The position numbers were made by a program, and so were the translations under genes. DNA of 64,000 nucleotides, from the NCBI RefSeq assembly GCF_000143415.4, contig NW_003314412.1:186494-250493 (forward strand), given 5' to 3'. Below the pieces are notes generated by a model. It worked only from the letters and a program-made list of their open reading frames with translations. It made no database searches and had not been told where the DNA came from. This DNA is from Selaginella moellendorffii. Its lineage: Eukaryota; Streptophyta; Lycopodiopsida; Selaginellales; Selaginellaceae. Positions 44,971 to 54,518 of this stretch are shown piece by piece; within the stretch, counting starts at the first letter, position 1, and each line of letters opens with the position of its first letter.

Positions 44971-46819
44971 ATGGACAGAGAGTGCGCGGCGCTCGTGGGA
45001 TAGTGCACGAATCTCGCGCAGGCCCGCGACGCGCACTCGCGCATCGCTCAGCGGCTGGGAATCCCCAACGACCCATTCGTGTCGAATCTCCTCGTCCGGA
45101 TGTACGCGATGCGGCAGCTCCGTCTTTCAATTCGATCGAGCCCAAGCACGTCTTCTCGTGGAATCTTGCTGGGCGCTTTCGCCAGCAAATTGATCTCTTC
45201 CAGATCTCTTCGATTCTATGCCCCAGAAGGATCTCGTCTCGTGAAATTCCATGATCACCGCATTCTCGCGCGCTCGCTTCTTAGACGAAGTCTCTGTTTC
45301 CTCGCATAGGGACCTCGAATATACTAAGAATCTCTTGCCGATGCTGGTGGCATATTCCCGCCCGGGGCTGAACGGCTGACTTGCTGACGTGGGTTCGCCC
45401 AGACATGGCATCTGGAAGATGCTGAAGTTTCACCAGCATATTCCCAAAAAGGGCATCTTTTGGAGTTTGACGAAAGCATCTTGGACAAGGATCTTGTGAC
45501 GTATGCTGTCTGCTTATAACTTTAATGGAAATTTAGAAGAAGCTAAGTTAATGCCACAGAAGAACCTGGTGACCTGGAATGCCATGCTGGCTGCATATAC
45601 CTTGACCGGGCATCTGGCCCAAGCGTCACCTATTTTTGAGAATATGCCAGCTAGGAACGTAGTCTCTTGGATCAGCATTATTGCCGCGTACGGTGAATGT
45701 GGAAATATTCTTCAAGCTTGATTCCATGCCCCAAAAGGATCTAATTGTATGGAATGCAATGCTTGCGGAATGGGTATCTGGAAGAATGCCTCATGCAGAT
45801 CTAGTTTCGTACACAACAATACTAGAGAGTTTGGTGGTGTTTTCAGTGCAATAGAAATATACAGTGGACGTCACATGTTGGACGTCGCTACTAATGGCAT
45901 ATTCCCAGAACGGAGATGCTAAGGTGTTATTTTGACTGGCGAAACCCCATGCTAGCGGCATATACCCAAAGAGGCATTTGGACGAGGCTAAAATACTTTG
46001 ACAAAATGGAGCGGTGGGATATCTACAATGCTGACTGGATATTCCCAGAATGGCTATCTGGAACACGCAAGGTATCGATACTTTGGAGGCCATGCCATAT
46101 TACAATGCGGTGACTTGGACCACCCTTCTTGTGGCATATGCCCAAAGAGGGATCTGGAAGAAATTACAACATTCTCTTTGACAAGATGGAGGAAAAGAGC
46201 CTCCTGTCATGCAATGCGATGCTCTCGATATATTCCCAAGTTGGACATCTTACAGAGAGGCGGAGTGGGTTTATAAATCAATCCAAGAGAAGAACTTTGT
46301 CTCATGGAATGCGATGCTTTCGGCTTACTCTCAGAGAGGGAATCTTTCCAAGGCTATACTCCTCTTTGACAGGATGCCGGAACGAGGCCCAGTTTCATGG
46401 ACAGCTCTCTTGCAATGTATTCTCCCAACGGAAAACATTCTAAGAACCTAGACTTATTCAAATCCATGCAAGTTGACGGTGTTAAGAGTGTTCTAGCGGG
46501 ATCGAGCCATGTTAGTGATGTTCCTGTCAGATGCTCGACTTTTCAATCGCTCTGTCTGGATTTCGAGATGATCCCGAGCAAGCAGAAGTATGGATGCATG
46601 GCAGGATTGTTCTGCCGAGCTGGGAGAATCAGGGATGCTCGAGATCTCGTCTCGAGTGCTCCATTTGTTCCAGACGAAGTAGACTGGATAAGCTTGCTCG
46701 GGAATCAGAAGAGTTTGCGAGAAAAAATTGGTGTTCAAGCGGTGGAGCAAGCTCTGGCATTGGATTCAGACTTAACAGCGCCATTTGTCTTGCTGTCACC
46801 ACCTTTTAAAGCACTTTGA
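44971..46819 (+). pseudogene. PLS-type pentatricopeptide repeat gene, decayed
   Basis: From an ATG at 44,971 the frame reads a PPR start (CTNLAQARD, GIPNDPFVSNLLVRMY) but meets a stop after 10 codons. Repeats recur downstream in shifting frames: LVTWNAMLAAYTLTGHL near 45,570, VSWNAMLSAYSQRGNL near 46,300, and an end with YGCMAGLFCRAGRIRDA and PDEVDWISLLG near 46,590-46,700, typical of E-domain PPRs. Many indels and stops make it dead. Intact relatives act in organelle RNA editing. Confidence 0.88.
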
Positions 46820-46829
46820 TGGTATTTAG

Positions 46830-47145
46830 ACTTTCTCAGGTAGGATCTATTTTGTAAGAAAACAGTAATTGCGGTTTGGAAAGAAAATTCTCTTGGGAGC
46901 TTTCGTATATAATTAGAGAAATTGTCTACCATCTCTGGAGCGTTTCTCAAAACCTGAGGACAACACTCAAAACTTGGCAGTATTTGTACCAGATAGAGAT
47001 TGACAGGGTCACGGGACACAATCCAGGACGTGTTTGTTCAAACCGAAATTCATATATAAAAGTCAGCCGAAGAACACATTGCCCAAAACAAGCAAAGAGT
47101 CATAGCTTTTCAAGCTATTCCTTCTATAGAGCTACTTAAAAAACC
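46830..47145 (+). promoter_or_regulatory. Promoter of the peroxidase locus
   Basis: No gene is seen. A TATATAAA element at 47053-47060 lies about 90 bp upstream of the peroxidase ATG. Confidence 0.4.
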
Positions 47146-48292
47146 ATGGCTTCCATGCTTTCGAGCGATCGAATCTTGATGCTTTGCATGGTTTTGCCTT
47201 CATTCAGCTTCAAGGGAGCTTTGTCACACTCGATTGGATTTGGACACAGCTACGCACAAACTTGTCCCGATGCTGAGCGGATCATCCGCGACACGATCTG
47301 CGATTACGCCAATCGCGATCCAACAGTCCCGGCGGGACTGATACGCTTGCACTTTCACGACTGCTTCGTTAACGTACACTCCGGTATAGATAAGTTATAC
47401 AATGTTCTTGGATTTGTGCGACGCCTCTATCCTTCTCGACTCAACTCCAACAGATATCCTCCAAACAACAATTCAGCGCAGGGATTCGAAGTTATTGACG
47501 ATGCAAAGAGAAGATTGGAGAAAGCCTGTCCTGGAGTGGTGTCGTGTGCAATTGCCATCGCCGCCAGGGATTCGACAGTCAAGCTTTGATCGTTTTTGTG
47601 TCAAGTGATTGAAAGCACTGAATTTTTCCTCTCGAATGATCATATGATATTTTAGATGGAAGGCCGGCACTATGAAGTAGTCACTGGGCGCTACGATGGA
47701 AGAGTGTCAAGCTTCGATCTGGCAAGCACAACACTGCCAGGTCCCTCGTTCGATGCTGCAGCTCTCATTGAAAACTTCAATAATTGAAAGCTTGTCCATT
47801 CAAGATCTCGTTGTTCTATCAGGTTGGATAAATTAAACTATCTTAACAAATTCTTACACAAATTCTTGGCAGGAGCTCACACAGTTGGGGCCTCCAAGTG
47901 TTTTACTTTCGCCAACGGCCGATTTGATCGCATATACAGCTTCAAAAACACCAGCATGCAAGATGAAACTGTGAATCCCGAGTATTTGGCATATCTCCGG
48001 AGATTTCACCGCGAACACAGTCGAGTTTGACAGGGGCTCCCAGTTTAATTTCGACAACTGGTACTTCAAGAACTTGGAGAAGAGGAATGATCTTCTCACC
48101 TCTGACCAGGACCTCTTTGAGAGTCAATTCACGAGTGGACTGGTGAAGTTTTACGGGAACAATCCCGATAAGTTTGCCCGGGACTTCGGGCAGTCCATGA
48201 TCAAGATAAGAAACATTGGGTGGAAGACGAGAGAAAATGGAGAGATCAAGAGGGTGTGTAATGTAGTAAACAGCGACTCGTATTCACAGTAA
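47146..48292 (+). pseudogene. Class III peroxidase, frame-shifted
   Basis: The first exon has a signal peptide and the distal heme site AGLIRLHFHDCFVN. Then the expected acceptor before the CDASILLDS segment is missing (TTTG instead of AG). Part of the region after it is deleted, though NNNSAQGFEVIDDAKRRLE and VVSC remain. Further exons give GRHYEVVTGRYDGRVS, then LSIQDLVVLS and the proximal site GAHTVGASKC, separated by a one-base frame shift near 47,788. Another shift lies near 48,010, before FDRGSQFNFDNWYFKNL. The last part to the stop is open. With two shifts, a lost splice site and a gap it is most likely a pseudogene. Intact enzymes oxidise phenolics in the wall. Confidence 0.82.
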
Positions 48293-48340
48293 GTTTGATC
48301 AGTTGAAAATCAGTTGTTGTATGTCATTTTAAATTGATAT

Positions 48341-48421
48341 AGAATCTTCTGGAATATCACTTTTCTAGAATATTCTAGGATGAAATGGAACACTCTAGAG
48401 TTGTCCATAGCTCTGTATAAA
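48341..48421 (+). promoter_or_regulatory. Heat-shock elements and TATA box of the small HSP gene
   Basis: There are two perfect three-unit heat-shock elements, GAAtcTTCtgGAA at 48342-48354 and TTCtaGAAtaTTC at 48363-48375, with weaker GAA units after them. A TATAAA box at 48416-48421 lies 70 bp before the ATG. They are bound by trimeric heat-shock factors. Confidence 0.9.
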
Positions 48422-48490
48422 CGTGGAGCAGTCTCTTGGCCTGAGCATCGAAAAGTTACAAATTTCTTCTTCGTCTTCTAAGTTCCAGAC

Positions 48491-48937
48491 ATGGCTTTGC
48501 ATTTCTATGGTGGCAATGGCAGCAGCATCTTCGATCCCTTCGAGGAGCTCTCGTCGATCTTGGCTGGTGGCCACGAGCCCTCGAAGCAGATGGCCAGGGA
48601 TGCGAGCGCCGTCGCCAACACTCGCGTGGATTGGCTCGAGACGCCCGAAGCGCACGTCTTCAAGGCCGATCTCCCGGGGCTGACCAAGGAGGAGGTAAAG
48701 ATCAGCGTGGAGGATGGCCGCACTCTCCAGATCAGTGGCGAGAGGAAGAAGCACGAGGCACAGAAGAGCGATAAGTGGCACCGCGTGGAGCGCAGCTATG
48801 GGAGCTTCCTGAGGAAATTCCGGCTGCCCGAGAGCGCCAATGTGAATGCGATCAAAGCCCAAGTGGAGAACGGCGTCCTCACGGTCACAGTTCCAAAGAT
48901 CCCCAAGCCACAGCCAAGAACTATCCAAGTAGAGTAG
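48491..48937 (+). CDS. HSP17: Cytosolic class I small heat-shock protein (HSP20)
   Basis: A single exon gives 148 residues, about 17 kDa. The alpha-crystallin domain starts with [19 protein letters not shown] and runs through [33 protein letters not shown] and [11 protein letters not shown]. No organelle signal or membrane span is seen, so the class I cytosolic type fits. It is an ATP-independent holdase chaperone in heat stress. Two perfect heat-shock elements lie just upstream. It sits between peroxidase and Ole e 1 genes whose fragments, with pieces of this gene, recur at 58.7-60.1 kb. Confidence 0.96.
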   Translation: MALHFYGGNGSSIFDPFEELSSILAGGHEPSKQMARDASAVANTRVDWLETPEAHVFKADLPGLTKEEVKISVEDGRTLQISGERKKHEAQKSDKWHRVERSYGSFLRKFRLPESANVNAIKAQVENGVLTVTVPKIPKPQPRTIQVE

Positions 48938-49226
48938 AAGTGTGATCTTGTAAATTTGAGAAAGAGAATGGGAAAAGTCAAATAAAGAGCCCCCTTTTCT
49001 TACACTCGATGACGTCCCTGTTGATGGTCTTTCCGTTTGTTAGAAAACAGCTATCTTGAGTGGTCTAAGGGGGGATACCTGCATTCCAATTCGAACCCAA
49101 CTTAACTTTCCCATTTATTTATAACTGAACGTGTAGATCATGGGGACGTTCATTGTCTTTGTAAGATCGTGACCATGTCCTTCAAGACCTTTAAAAGCGT
49201 CATGTATGAGAACCACATTTTAAGCC

Positions 49227-49785
49227 ATGGAGAGATCAAATGCAACACCACTTTTCTTGCTGGTGCTAGTAGCTTTGTCCTCTTTGGCACAAGCAGAGTA
49301 CAAGCTTGGAATTCCTCTCCAAAAGTATAGCCACAGTTCTTCTCAATATGAGAAGCCCGCAGCATACAAACAGGTAGCAATAGAAGGCTTCGTCTACTGC
49401 CATGGGAGCCAGAGAAAACCTCTAGAAGGTTTGTTTAAAGTTTGTTGTCATGATAGACTTCGATCTTCCTCTTCCAGGGGCTGCCGTGGGAGCCGTGTCA
49501 TCGGAGAGCAATCGCTACGTCGGAGCCAAGACAAATTCTTATGGCTACTTCTACATTCCTCTCAACTATGACAGGCCCAAGAAGCCCGTGAATCCAAAAT
49601 CCTGGAGAGTTTTCCTTGTCTCCTCCCCGGATCAAACTTGCAGTGTCAAAACCAACACTGGAAATGGCAAAACGGGAGCTTTTCTAGCTCGCAGCAAGTC
49701 ATTTTCAGATCGCATCCTTTACACCGTTGGCCCATTCGAGTTTATGCCATTGCCTCCAGGGTACACACAATCCCCCAACTATTGA
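49227..49785 (+). CDS. Short secreted Ole e 1-domain protein
   Basis: Two exons, 49227-49428 and 49478-49785, give 169 residues. It has a signal peptide (LFLLVLVALSSLAQA), a short Tyr/Ser linker, and an Ole e 1 domain ([45 protein letters not shown]). It lacks the long Lys-rich repeat of the copies at 41,741 and 43,627 but shares their intron position. A TTTAAAAG element near 49,190 may be the TATA box. Broken copies of its second exon lie near 52,260 and 59,320. Confidence 0.9.
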
Positions 49786-50015
49786 CGTGTTGTGTAGAAT
49801 CGTTGATACTCAAGCAAGTGAATGAACGCTTGTCATTTTATTAATAACATTGTATGACTTTTATTTTGTTTTTACGAATTTATTTCTTAGAGCGTCAATT
49901 TCTTTTTTGGATATTAGATGGATATTCGATTCTTAAATGATTGTTTTGATTTCTAAATTGTTTATGTACTATCTGTTCCATATAAACTGCTGAAAGAATT
50001 AGAGAAAGCCTAGAC

Positions 50016-50900
50016 ATGCAGACAAAAGTATTTATCTTCGCATTCCTATTTATAAATTTGTGCTTTAGCATTAGAAGGCGTTACCAATATCCAAATGCAA
50101 TTAGTTTGGTTTTGAGGCAAACTGTTATAATGGAAGAAGTTTTTAAACTTCTTAGGGACGTTAGCCAGGTAGAATTTGATTATTATGGAGGATTTTCATA
50201 TGGCACTCTATTAAAACTTGAAGATGGAAGGATCATGAGTGTAGATATTGGATGGTTAAATTCTCAAAGAAAATGGTATTCTTTTGATATGTGTAATATC
50301 TTTCCAAATTGGGGGTTTACTACTACTGGTGCAGCACTAGCATCTGAAATGATGACAATAGTGAAGAAATATGTAGTAACTGATCAAGTAACTTATGGTT
50401 CTGCTAAATATACAGCGGGGAGATACATGATTTCATATGTTATTGATGATCCAAGTCATGAAAATATTAAAAGCTTATCAAATTTCTCTAGTCAAACTAA
50501 AATAGTTGAGGTTGTGGAACATGATTGTGACTTGTATAAAACATGTATTCAAAGCGGTCCAATATATACAAGTTTTTCTAAGCTTACTGCTGGGAATTAT
50601 CTCCAATCCTTAAATACATTTTACACTGTGCACATGCAACATGACTGCAGATTAGTCATTTACCATGGTCCAGAAGAATTATGGGGCACGAAAACTCAAA
50701 ACAAAGGTAATGGTTGCTATCTTCAGATGCAAAAAGATTGCAACTTAGTGATATATGATGAACATGGAAATGTTGTGTGGACATATAATATTTATTGGAC
50801 AAATAAGTGGCTTCCTTGTGCATTTTGTATAGAGGATGATGGATTTGTTGCAGTTTATAACACTCAAGAGCAAATTAATATATGGAGATCAGATAATTAA
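50016..50900 (+). CDS. Secreted protein with C-terminal GNA-type mannose-binding lectin domain
   Basis: One intronless frame of 294 residues starts with a signal peptide (VFIFAFLFINLCFS). Residues about 20-175 form a domain I do not recognise (LLKLEDGRIMSVDIGW, DMCNIFPNWGF). Residues about 178-294 are a bulb-type (GNA-like) lectin: NYLQSLNTFYTVHMQHDCRLVIY and YLQMQKDCNLVIYDEHGN, degraded but clear Q-x-D-x-N-x-V-x-Y sugar sites. Codons are strongly A/T-ending, unlike the GC-rich neighbours. A TATAAA element lies near 49,981. Three broken copies are nearby. Such lectins bind mannose glycans in defence or development; the role here is unknown. Confidence 0.82.
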   Translation: MQTKVFIFAFLFINLCFSIRRRYQYPNAISLVLRQTVIMEEVFKLLRDVSQVEFDYYGGFSYGTLLKLEDGRIMSVDIGWLNSQRKWYSFDMCNIFPNWGFTTTGAALASEMMTIVKKYVVTDQVTYGSAKYTAGRYMISYVIDDPSHENIKSLSNFSSQTKIVEVVEHDCDLYKTCIQSGPIYTSFSKLTAGNYLQSLNTFYTVHMQHDCRLVIYHGPEELWGTKTQNKGNGCYLQMQKDCNLVIYDEHGNVVWTYNIYWTNKWLPCAFCIEDDGFVAVYNTQEQINIWRSDN

Positions 50901-51066
50901 TCTTAATAGTTTATATGCTTATTTTTCTTAATTATATTTATAATAAAAAATTCCTCTAGAAATCTTACTATAAAGCTTAGGAATAGTGTTACTAGACAAA
51001 AAAATGCTAGAGGTGTTCTTTTCTTGAACAATTAAAATCCATGGTTGGAAATCTATGGTGGCAAGC

Positions 51067-51196
51067 TGTAGCGCATGTGATCATGGGATGAGATTTGGAT
51101 ATACTGTCATTGTGGATCCTTGGAACCTTGGGAGATAAATGGCTTTTCTCCATTTTGGTTAGTTGGCTTAAGGGGAGAGAGATAAGGTGCGCTACA
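51067..51196 (+). repeat. TRIM left LTR
   Basis: 130 bp from TGTAGCGC to GCGCTACA, with 8-bp inverted ends. It lacks a short segment (ATAGCCACTAAGGG-like) present in the right copies. Confidence 0.82.
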
Positions 51197-51198
51197 GT

Positions 51199-51210
51199 TG
51201 GTATCGGAGC
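51199..51210 (+). other. TRIM primer-binding site
   Basis: TGGTATCGGAGC matches the plant initiator-Met tRNA complement TGGTATCAGAGC at 11 of 12 bases, and the following sequence also resembles the tRNA arm. Confidence 0.8.
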
Positions 51211-51515
51211 AAATGGCACGGGTTCGATTCCCATTGATTAGTGTTAGTCAATAGTCAATGAGGACATTGACATCTCTGAAGGGGGGGTGAGTGCATCCAC
51301 CGTGGGACTGCGGTACGGGTCGATGACTAGTTGCCTCACATGGAATAGCTGGTCTACACAATGGAAGGATTGGAAGGATTGGTAGATTGAGTGCGGAAAT
51401 GGAGGTGTTGATTCCCCTTGGCTCAGTAGGGGTTGTTAGTCAATAGTCAATGAGGACATTGACATCTCTGAAGGGGGGGTGAGTGTAGCGCATGTGTCTC
51501 TAAAGGGGGGGTGAG

Positions 51516-51642
51516 TGTAGCGCATGTGATCATGGGATGAGATTTGAATATACTGTCACTGTGGAACCTTGGGAGATAAAATAGCCACTAAGGGCTCTCT
51601 CATCAAACAATTACCCCTTTTCCAGTTGGCTTAAGAGGTGAG
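51516..51642 (+). repeat. TRIM extra LTR, 3'-truncated
   Basis: It starts TGTAGCGC and runs in parallel with the final LTR, but breaks off at GGCTTAAG and continues as AGGTGAG into the next LTR. Confidence 0.75.
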
Positions 51643-51786
51643 TGTAGCGCATGTGATCATGGGATGAGATTTGAATATACTGTCACCGTGGAACCTTGGG
51701 AGATAAAATAGCCACTAAGGGCTCTCTCATCAAGCAATTGCCCCTTTTCCAGTTGGCTTAAGGGGAGAGAGATAAGGTGCGTTACA
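51643..51786 (+). repeat. TRIM right LTR
   Basis: 144 bp from TGTAGCGC to GCGTTACA, next to the right CAAGC duplication. Confidence 0.82.
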
Positions 51787-52259
51787 CAAGCTCCATATGG
51801 AGCAGATGAGACTATAACATAGAAGTTTGGATGGATATAATCCAAAGAATAGTTTCATCTCTTTTAGCTAGATAGTGAATCTAGTGGAAAATACAAATTC
51901 TCAAGGTCTAGCAAGATAGAATGGATCTTGCTATGAAATTTACTCTTCATCAACACTAATTTTGTCAATAGAAGCAGCGCTCAAAGATTGCCAAGATTTT
52001 TAATGAGTTATATAACTTATATAGAGTATAGGCTACTATTCTTCACATGGGGTGATTCCAATGTGTGTGTGTGGGTTCCAACCCTATAGCCATCAAATTA
52101 AATAATATCATCTTTGTTTGTCACTTCTAAATTTCTACATTTTGAACTGATAAAACTAAGGAAAGACAACCATGTAGATCATTTTAAGTTGTGACTTTGT
52201 GCCACAACATACAAACAAAGAGATTGCCATAGACACAAAGAGAAGTTAAATTTTGTAAA

Positions 52260-52475
52260 TTCTCTTCCCAAGAGGGTGCTGTGGCAGCTATGTCCCTCAA
52301 GAGCAATGACTCTATTACAAATATCCGTGCATTCTTCCCAACTATACAAACCTATGAATTCAACATCCTAGAGAGTTTTTCTTGTGTCCTTAGATTAAGT
52401 TTGCAATGTCAATACCAACAGTAGACAGGATTGCAACAAGTCATGTCCTGAATGCATCCTCTTAGACTGCTATAT
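52260..52475 (+). pseudogene. Broken copy of Ole e 1 exon 2
   Basis: It begins with a CTTCCCAAGAGGGTGCTGT stretch that parallels the acceptor and exon start at 49,471-49,490, and continues with parallels to GSNGSNRY-, SYGYFY- and SWRVFLVSS-coding parts, with stops and gaps. Confidence 0.7.
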
Positions 52476-52539
52476 AAAATCTGCATAATAATAAATTCTA
52501 TTCAGCTTATAACATCCTTAATAATTTTTATTTATTCCA

Positions 52540-52860
52540 TTATAACTTTTTGCCTTCAGTATAGTATGCTTGGAAAAACTTGAATATTTTGGACCTCCTT
52601 GAATACTTATACAACAGCCTCAACTGTTTTAATTTGACTAGAGAATTTGGGGAAATTATAATAGTTTCAGGAGGATCAACATTAATATATGAAATCATAT
52701 ACCTCCCGACTAGCAAAACCAAAATTCATGTCATTGTGAAATACATATTTCTTCATTACTTCCATATTGCTACACCACAATTAGTGATACCCCAATTTGG
52801 AAAGTTCACACACACATATGATAGAGTATTTTGAGAATTTATTGTTCAATTGAAGATGGA
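52540..52860 (-). pseudogene. Broken inverted fragment of the lectin gene, middle part
   Basis: Minus-strand reading gives GRYMISYI.VDPPE and a region matching residues about 110-190 of the intact lectin, with stops. Near 52,855-52,880 a plus-strand scrap matches the LEDGRIMSVD-coding part. Confidence 0.7.
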
Positions 52861-53044
52861 AGGACAATGAGTGTAGATACTTATACCATACATGACTCCA
52901 AAATACAAACAATCTTCCAACTATTGATGTTGTGTGCAAAGCTTTTGATTAATATTTTGTATAGTTTTTTATTTTGATTTCTAATGAGATTTAATATAAA
53001 ATTTAACTCCTATATTTTAAATTGCATAGATAAAACTTTCTCTT

Positions 53045-53352
53045 TTTATGGTGTAGTATTATGTATGCTACCAATATCCAAATGAGAATTATCTCCAATC
53101 TTTAAATAGGTTTTATACTGTATACATGGTCATTTCCCATGGTCGCACAGAATTATGGGGCACCAAAACTGAAAACAAAGGTGATGGTTTCTATCTTCAA
53201 ATGCAGAAAGATTGTAACCTAGTGATATATGATGAAAATGGAAACACATATAAATAATTATTAGACAAATAAGTGGCTTCCTTGTGCTTTTTGTATCGAT
53301 GATGATGGATTTGCTGCAGTTTATAACACTCAAGAGCAAGCTCGTATATGAA
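53045..53352 (+). pseudogene. Broken copy of the lectin gene, domain-joined
   Basis: Sequence coding YQYPNE (N-terminal part) is joined directly to NYLQSLN, skipping about 170 residues. It then follows the lectin domain (ELWGTKTENKGDG, LQMQKDCNLVIYDENGN) and ends in stops before the last quarter, which still runs in parallel to about 53,352. Confidence 0.8.
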
Positions 53353-53654
53353 AATCATCTCAATATAATGTGTTTAGTTTTCTAATTTGATTTCTAGTAA
53401 AAGAAAAGGAACAAAGAGGAACAAAGGTGAATCTTTTCTTCCACAGTCCATGGCCGGCTTAACTCGAAAATTTTAGGGCGGCGAGCGCCACATGGAGAGC
53501 GTGTCGGCCGATTCCTTTCTCTCTCGCGCTATTTACAATTTAAAAGAACTGCAACGCCAAAGAGGAAGGAACAAAGAAGTTTGGTTGGCCGCGCGATCTA
53601 AAAGAAACAAGGTAGAGCGCGTAGCAATAGTTTCATTCGATCTCTTTTGGTCAG

Positions 53655-54518
53655 ATGGTGAATCCAGTGGCATATGCAAATTCTCGGGGAGCAATTGATA
53701 GAATGGATCTCCTCCACAACCGCAATGAAAATTCGCTCTCCACCGACGCTGATTCCGCCAGCAGCAGCAACGGCGGCGGCGCCCCGAAGATCGCCAAGAA
53801 GATCGATCGTTTCTTGGACAGAAGCAAGAAATCTTTGGTGAGTTCCTTCAAGGATCTGGGCTACCTCCACCAAATCGACGAAGAAGAGGGCGATCGTCAC
53901 CACGTCCCCTTTCAATCGATCACCAGAGGCAAAAACGGGGGCATGAAAGAATGCCTTGCGTGCCTGGGAATGGCCGCGGCCCTCACGGTCGTCATGGCTG
54001 GGATGTTTGGGATCATCCTGCTGCTCGCATTCCACCCAAAATCGCCCACCGTCTCGATCGATCGCGTCTCTAACGGCACACTCTTCCTCTTCGCCGAGTC
54101 CACCACCATCCTCGTCGCGCGACTCAACCTCACGCTCCTCGCCAAGAACCCAAACGCCAACGCAGAGATGAGATTCGAACCCTCGTCGCTGGGGCTTTGG
54201 TTTGGGGATCGAAACCTGGGCCGGTTCCAGGTGCGAGCGTTCACACAGCCGGCAAGGATGGGAAGTACGCCCTTTCTTGCGGTCATAGATTCTACCACCA
54301 ATCTCACCGGGAGTGGAGTGGAGCAAAAGATAAGGGCGGAGTTTCGGCAACAAAATGCCACGTTTGGGCTCTTGGGGTATCTGCGCGTCCAGAGAAGGGT
54401 GGCAAGTGTGGTGCCTTCCAATGCAGTTGTAAATGTCAACTGTAGCATGAGTTTTAGTCCGAGTTTTCCACCAGTAATCCTTGCAAAAGTTTGCTTGGGC
54501 GGAGCAGCTGAGTGGTAA
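53655..54518 (+). CDS. LEA_2/NDR1-HIN1-like (NHL) membrane protein
   Basis: A single exon gives 287 residues. The N-terminal 90 residues are Ser/Lys-rich and look cytosolic. One strong membrane span follows at about residues 105-127 (LGMAAALTVVMAGMFGIILLLAF). After it comes the LEA_2/WHy-type fold: LTLLAKNPNANAEMRFEPSSL, LGRFQVRAFTQPA, then a C-terminal half with several N-glycosylation-like sites. This is the pattern of NHL proteins, which sit in the plasma membrane and are linked to defence and abiotic stress. It is GC-rich compared with its flanks. The second half of a tandem duplication, its partner is the dead piece at 51,000-52,010. Confidence 0.85.
   Translation: MVNPVAYANSRGAIDRMDLLHNRNENSLSTDADSASSSNGGGAPKIAKKIDRFLDRSKKSLVSSFKDLGYLHQIDEEEGDRHHVPFQSITRGKNGGMKECLACLGMAAALTVVMAGMFGIILLLAFHPKSPTVSIDRVSNGTLFLFAESTTILVARLNLTLLAKNPNANAEMRFEPSSLGLWFGDRNLGRFQVRAFTQPARMGSTPFLAVIDSTTNLTGSGVEQKIRAEFRQQNATFGLLGYLRVQRRVASVVPSNAVVNVNCSMSFSPSFPPVILAKVCLGGAAEW

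Larger units (their letters stand above)
51067..51786 (+). mobile_element. TRIM-type miniature LTR retrotransposon with extra LTR copy
   Basis: Terminal repeats begin TGTAGCGC and end GCGCTACA or GCGTTACA. A 5-bp duplication CAAGC flanks the element (51062-51066 and 51787-51791). The left LTR (51067-51196, 130 bp) is followed two bases later by TGGTATCGGAGC at 51199-51210, a good match to the initiator-Met tRNA primer site. The inside is non-coding and includes two copies of a 47-bp piece ending in a purine run (51,245-51,291 and 51,435-51,483). At the right, LTR sequence starts three times (51484 partial, 51516 to about 51642, 51643-51786). It lacks gag and pol, so it depends on enzymes from other elements. 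Confidence 0.85.
51000..52010 (+). pseudogene. Broken copy of the LEA_2/NHL gene 5' region, interrupted by a TRIM
   Basis: 51,015-51,066 resembles the sequence just upstream of the intact LEA_2 gene (near 53,425-53,480). After the TRIM, 51,787-52,010 continues with a match to its start region, for example ATCTCTTTTAGCTAGATAGT against ATCTCTTTTGGTCAGATGGT. The start codon ATG is changed to ATA in the copy, and stops follow. Confidence 0.65.

Noticed and set aside
51199..51235. A tRNA gene near 51,200, suggested by GGGTTCGATTCCC
   Set aside because: It directly follows an LTR end and is the complement of the tRNA 3' part, which is what a retroelement primer site looks like. No full tRNA is present.
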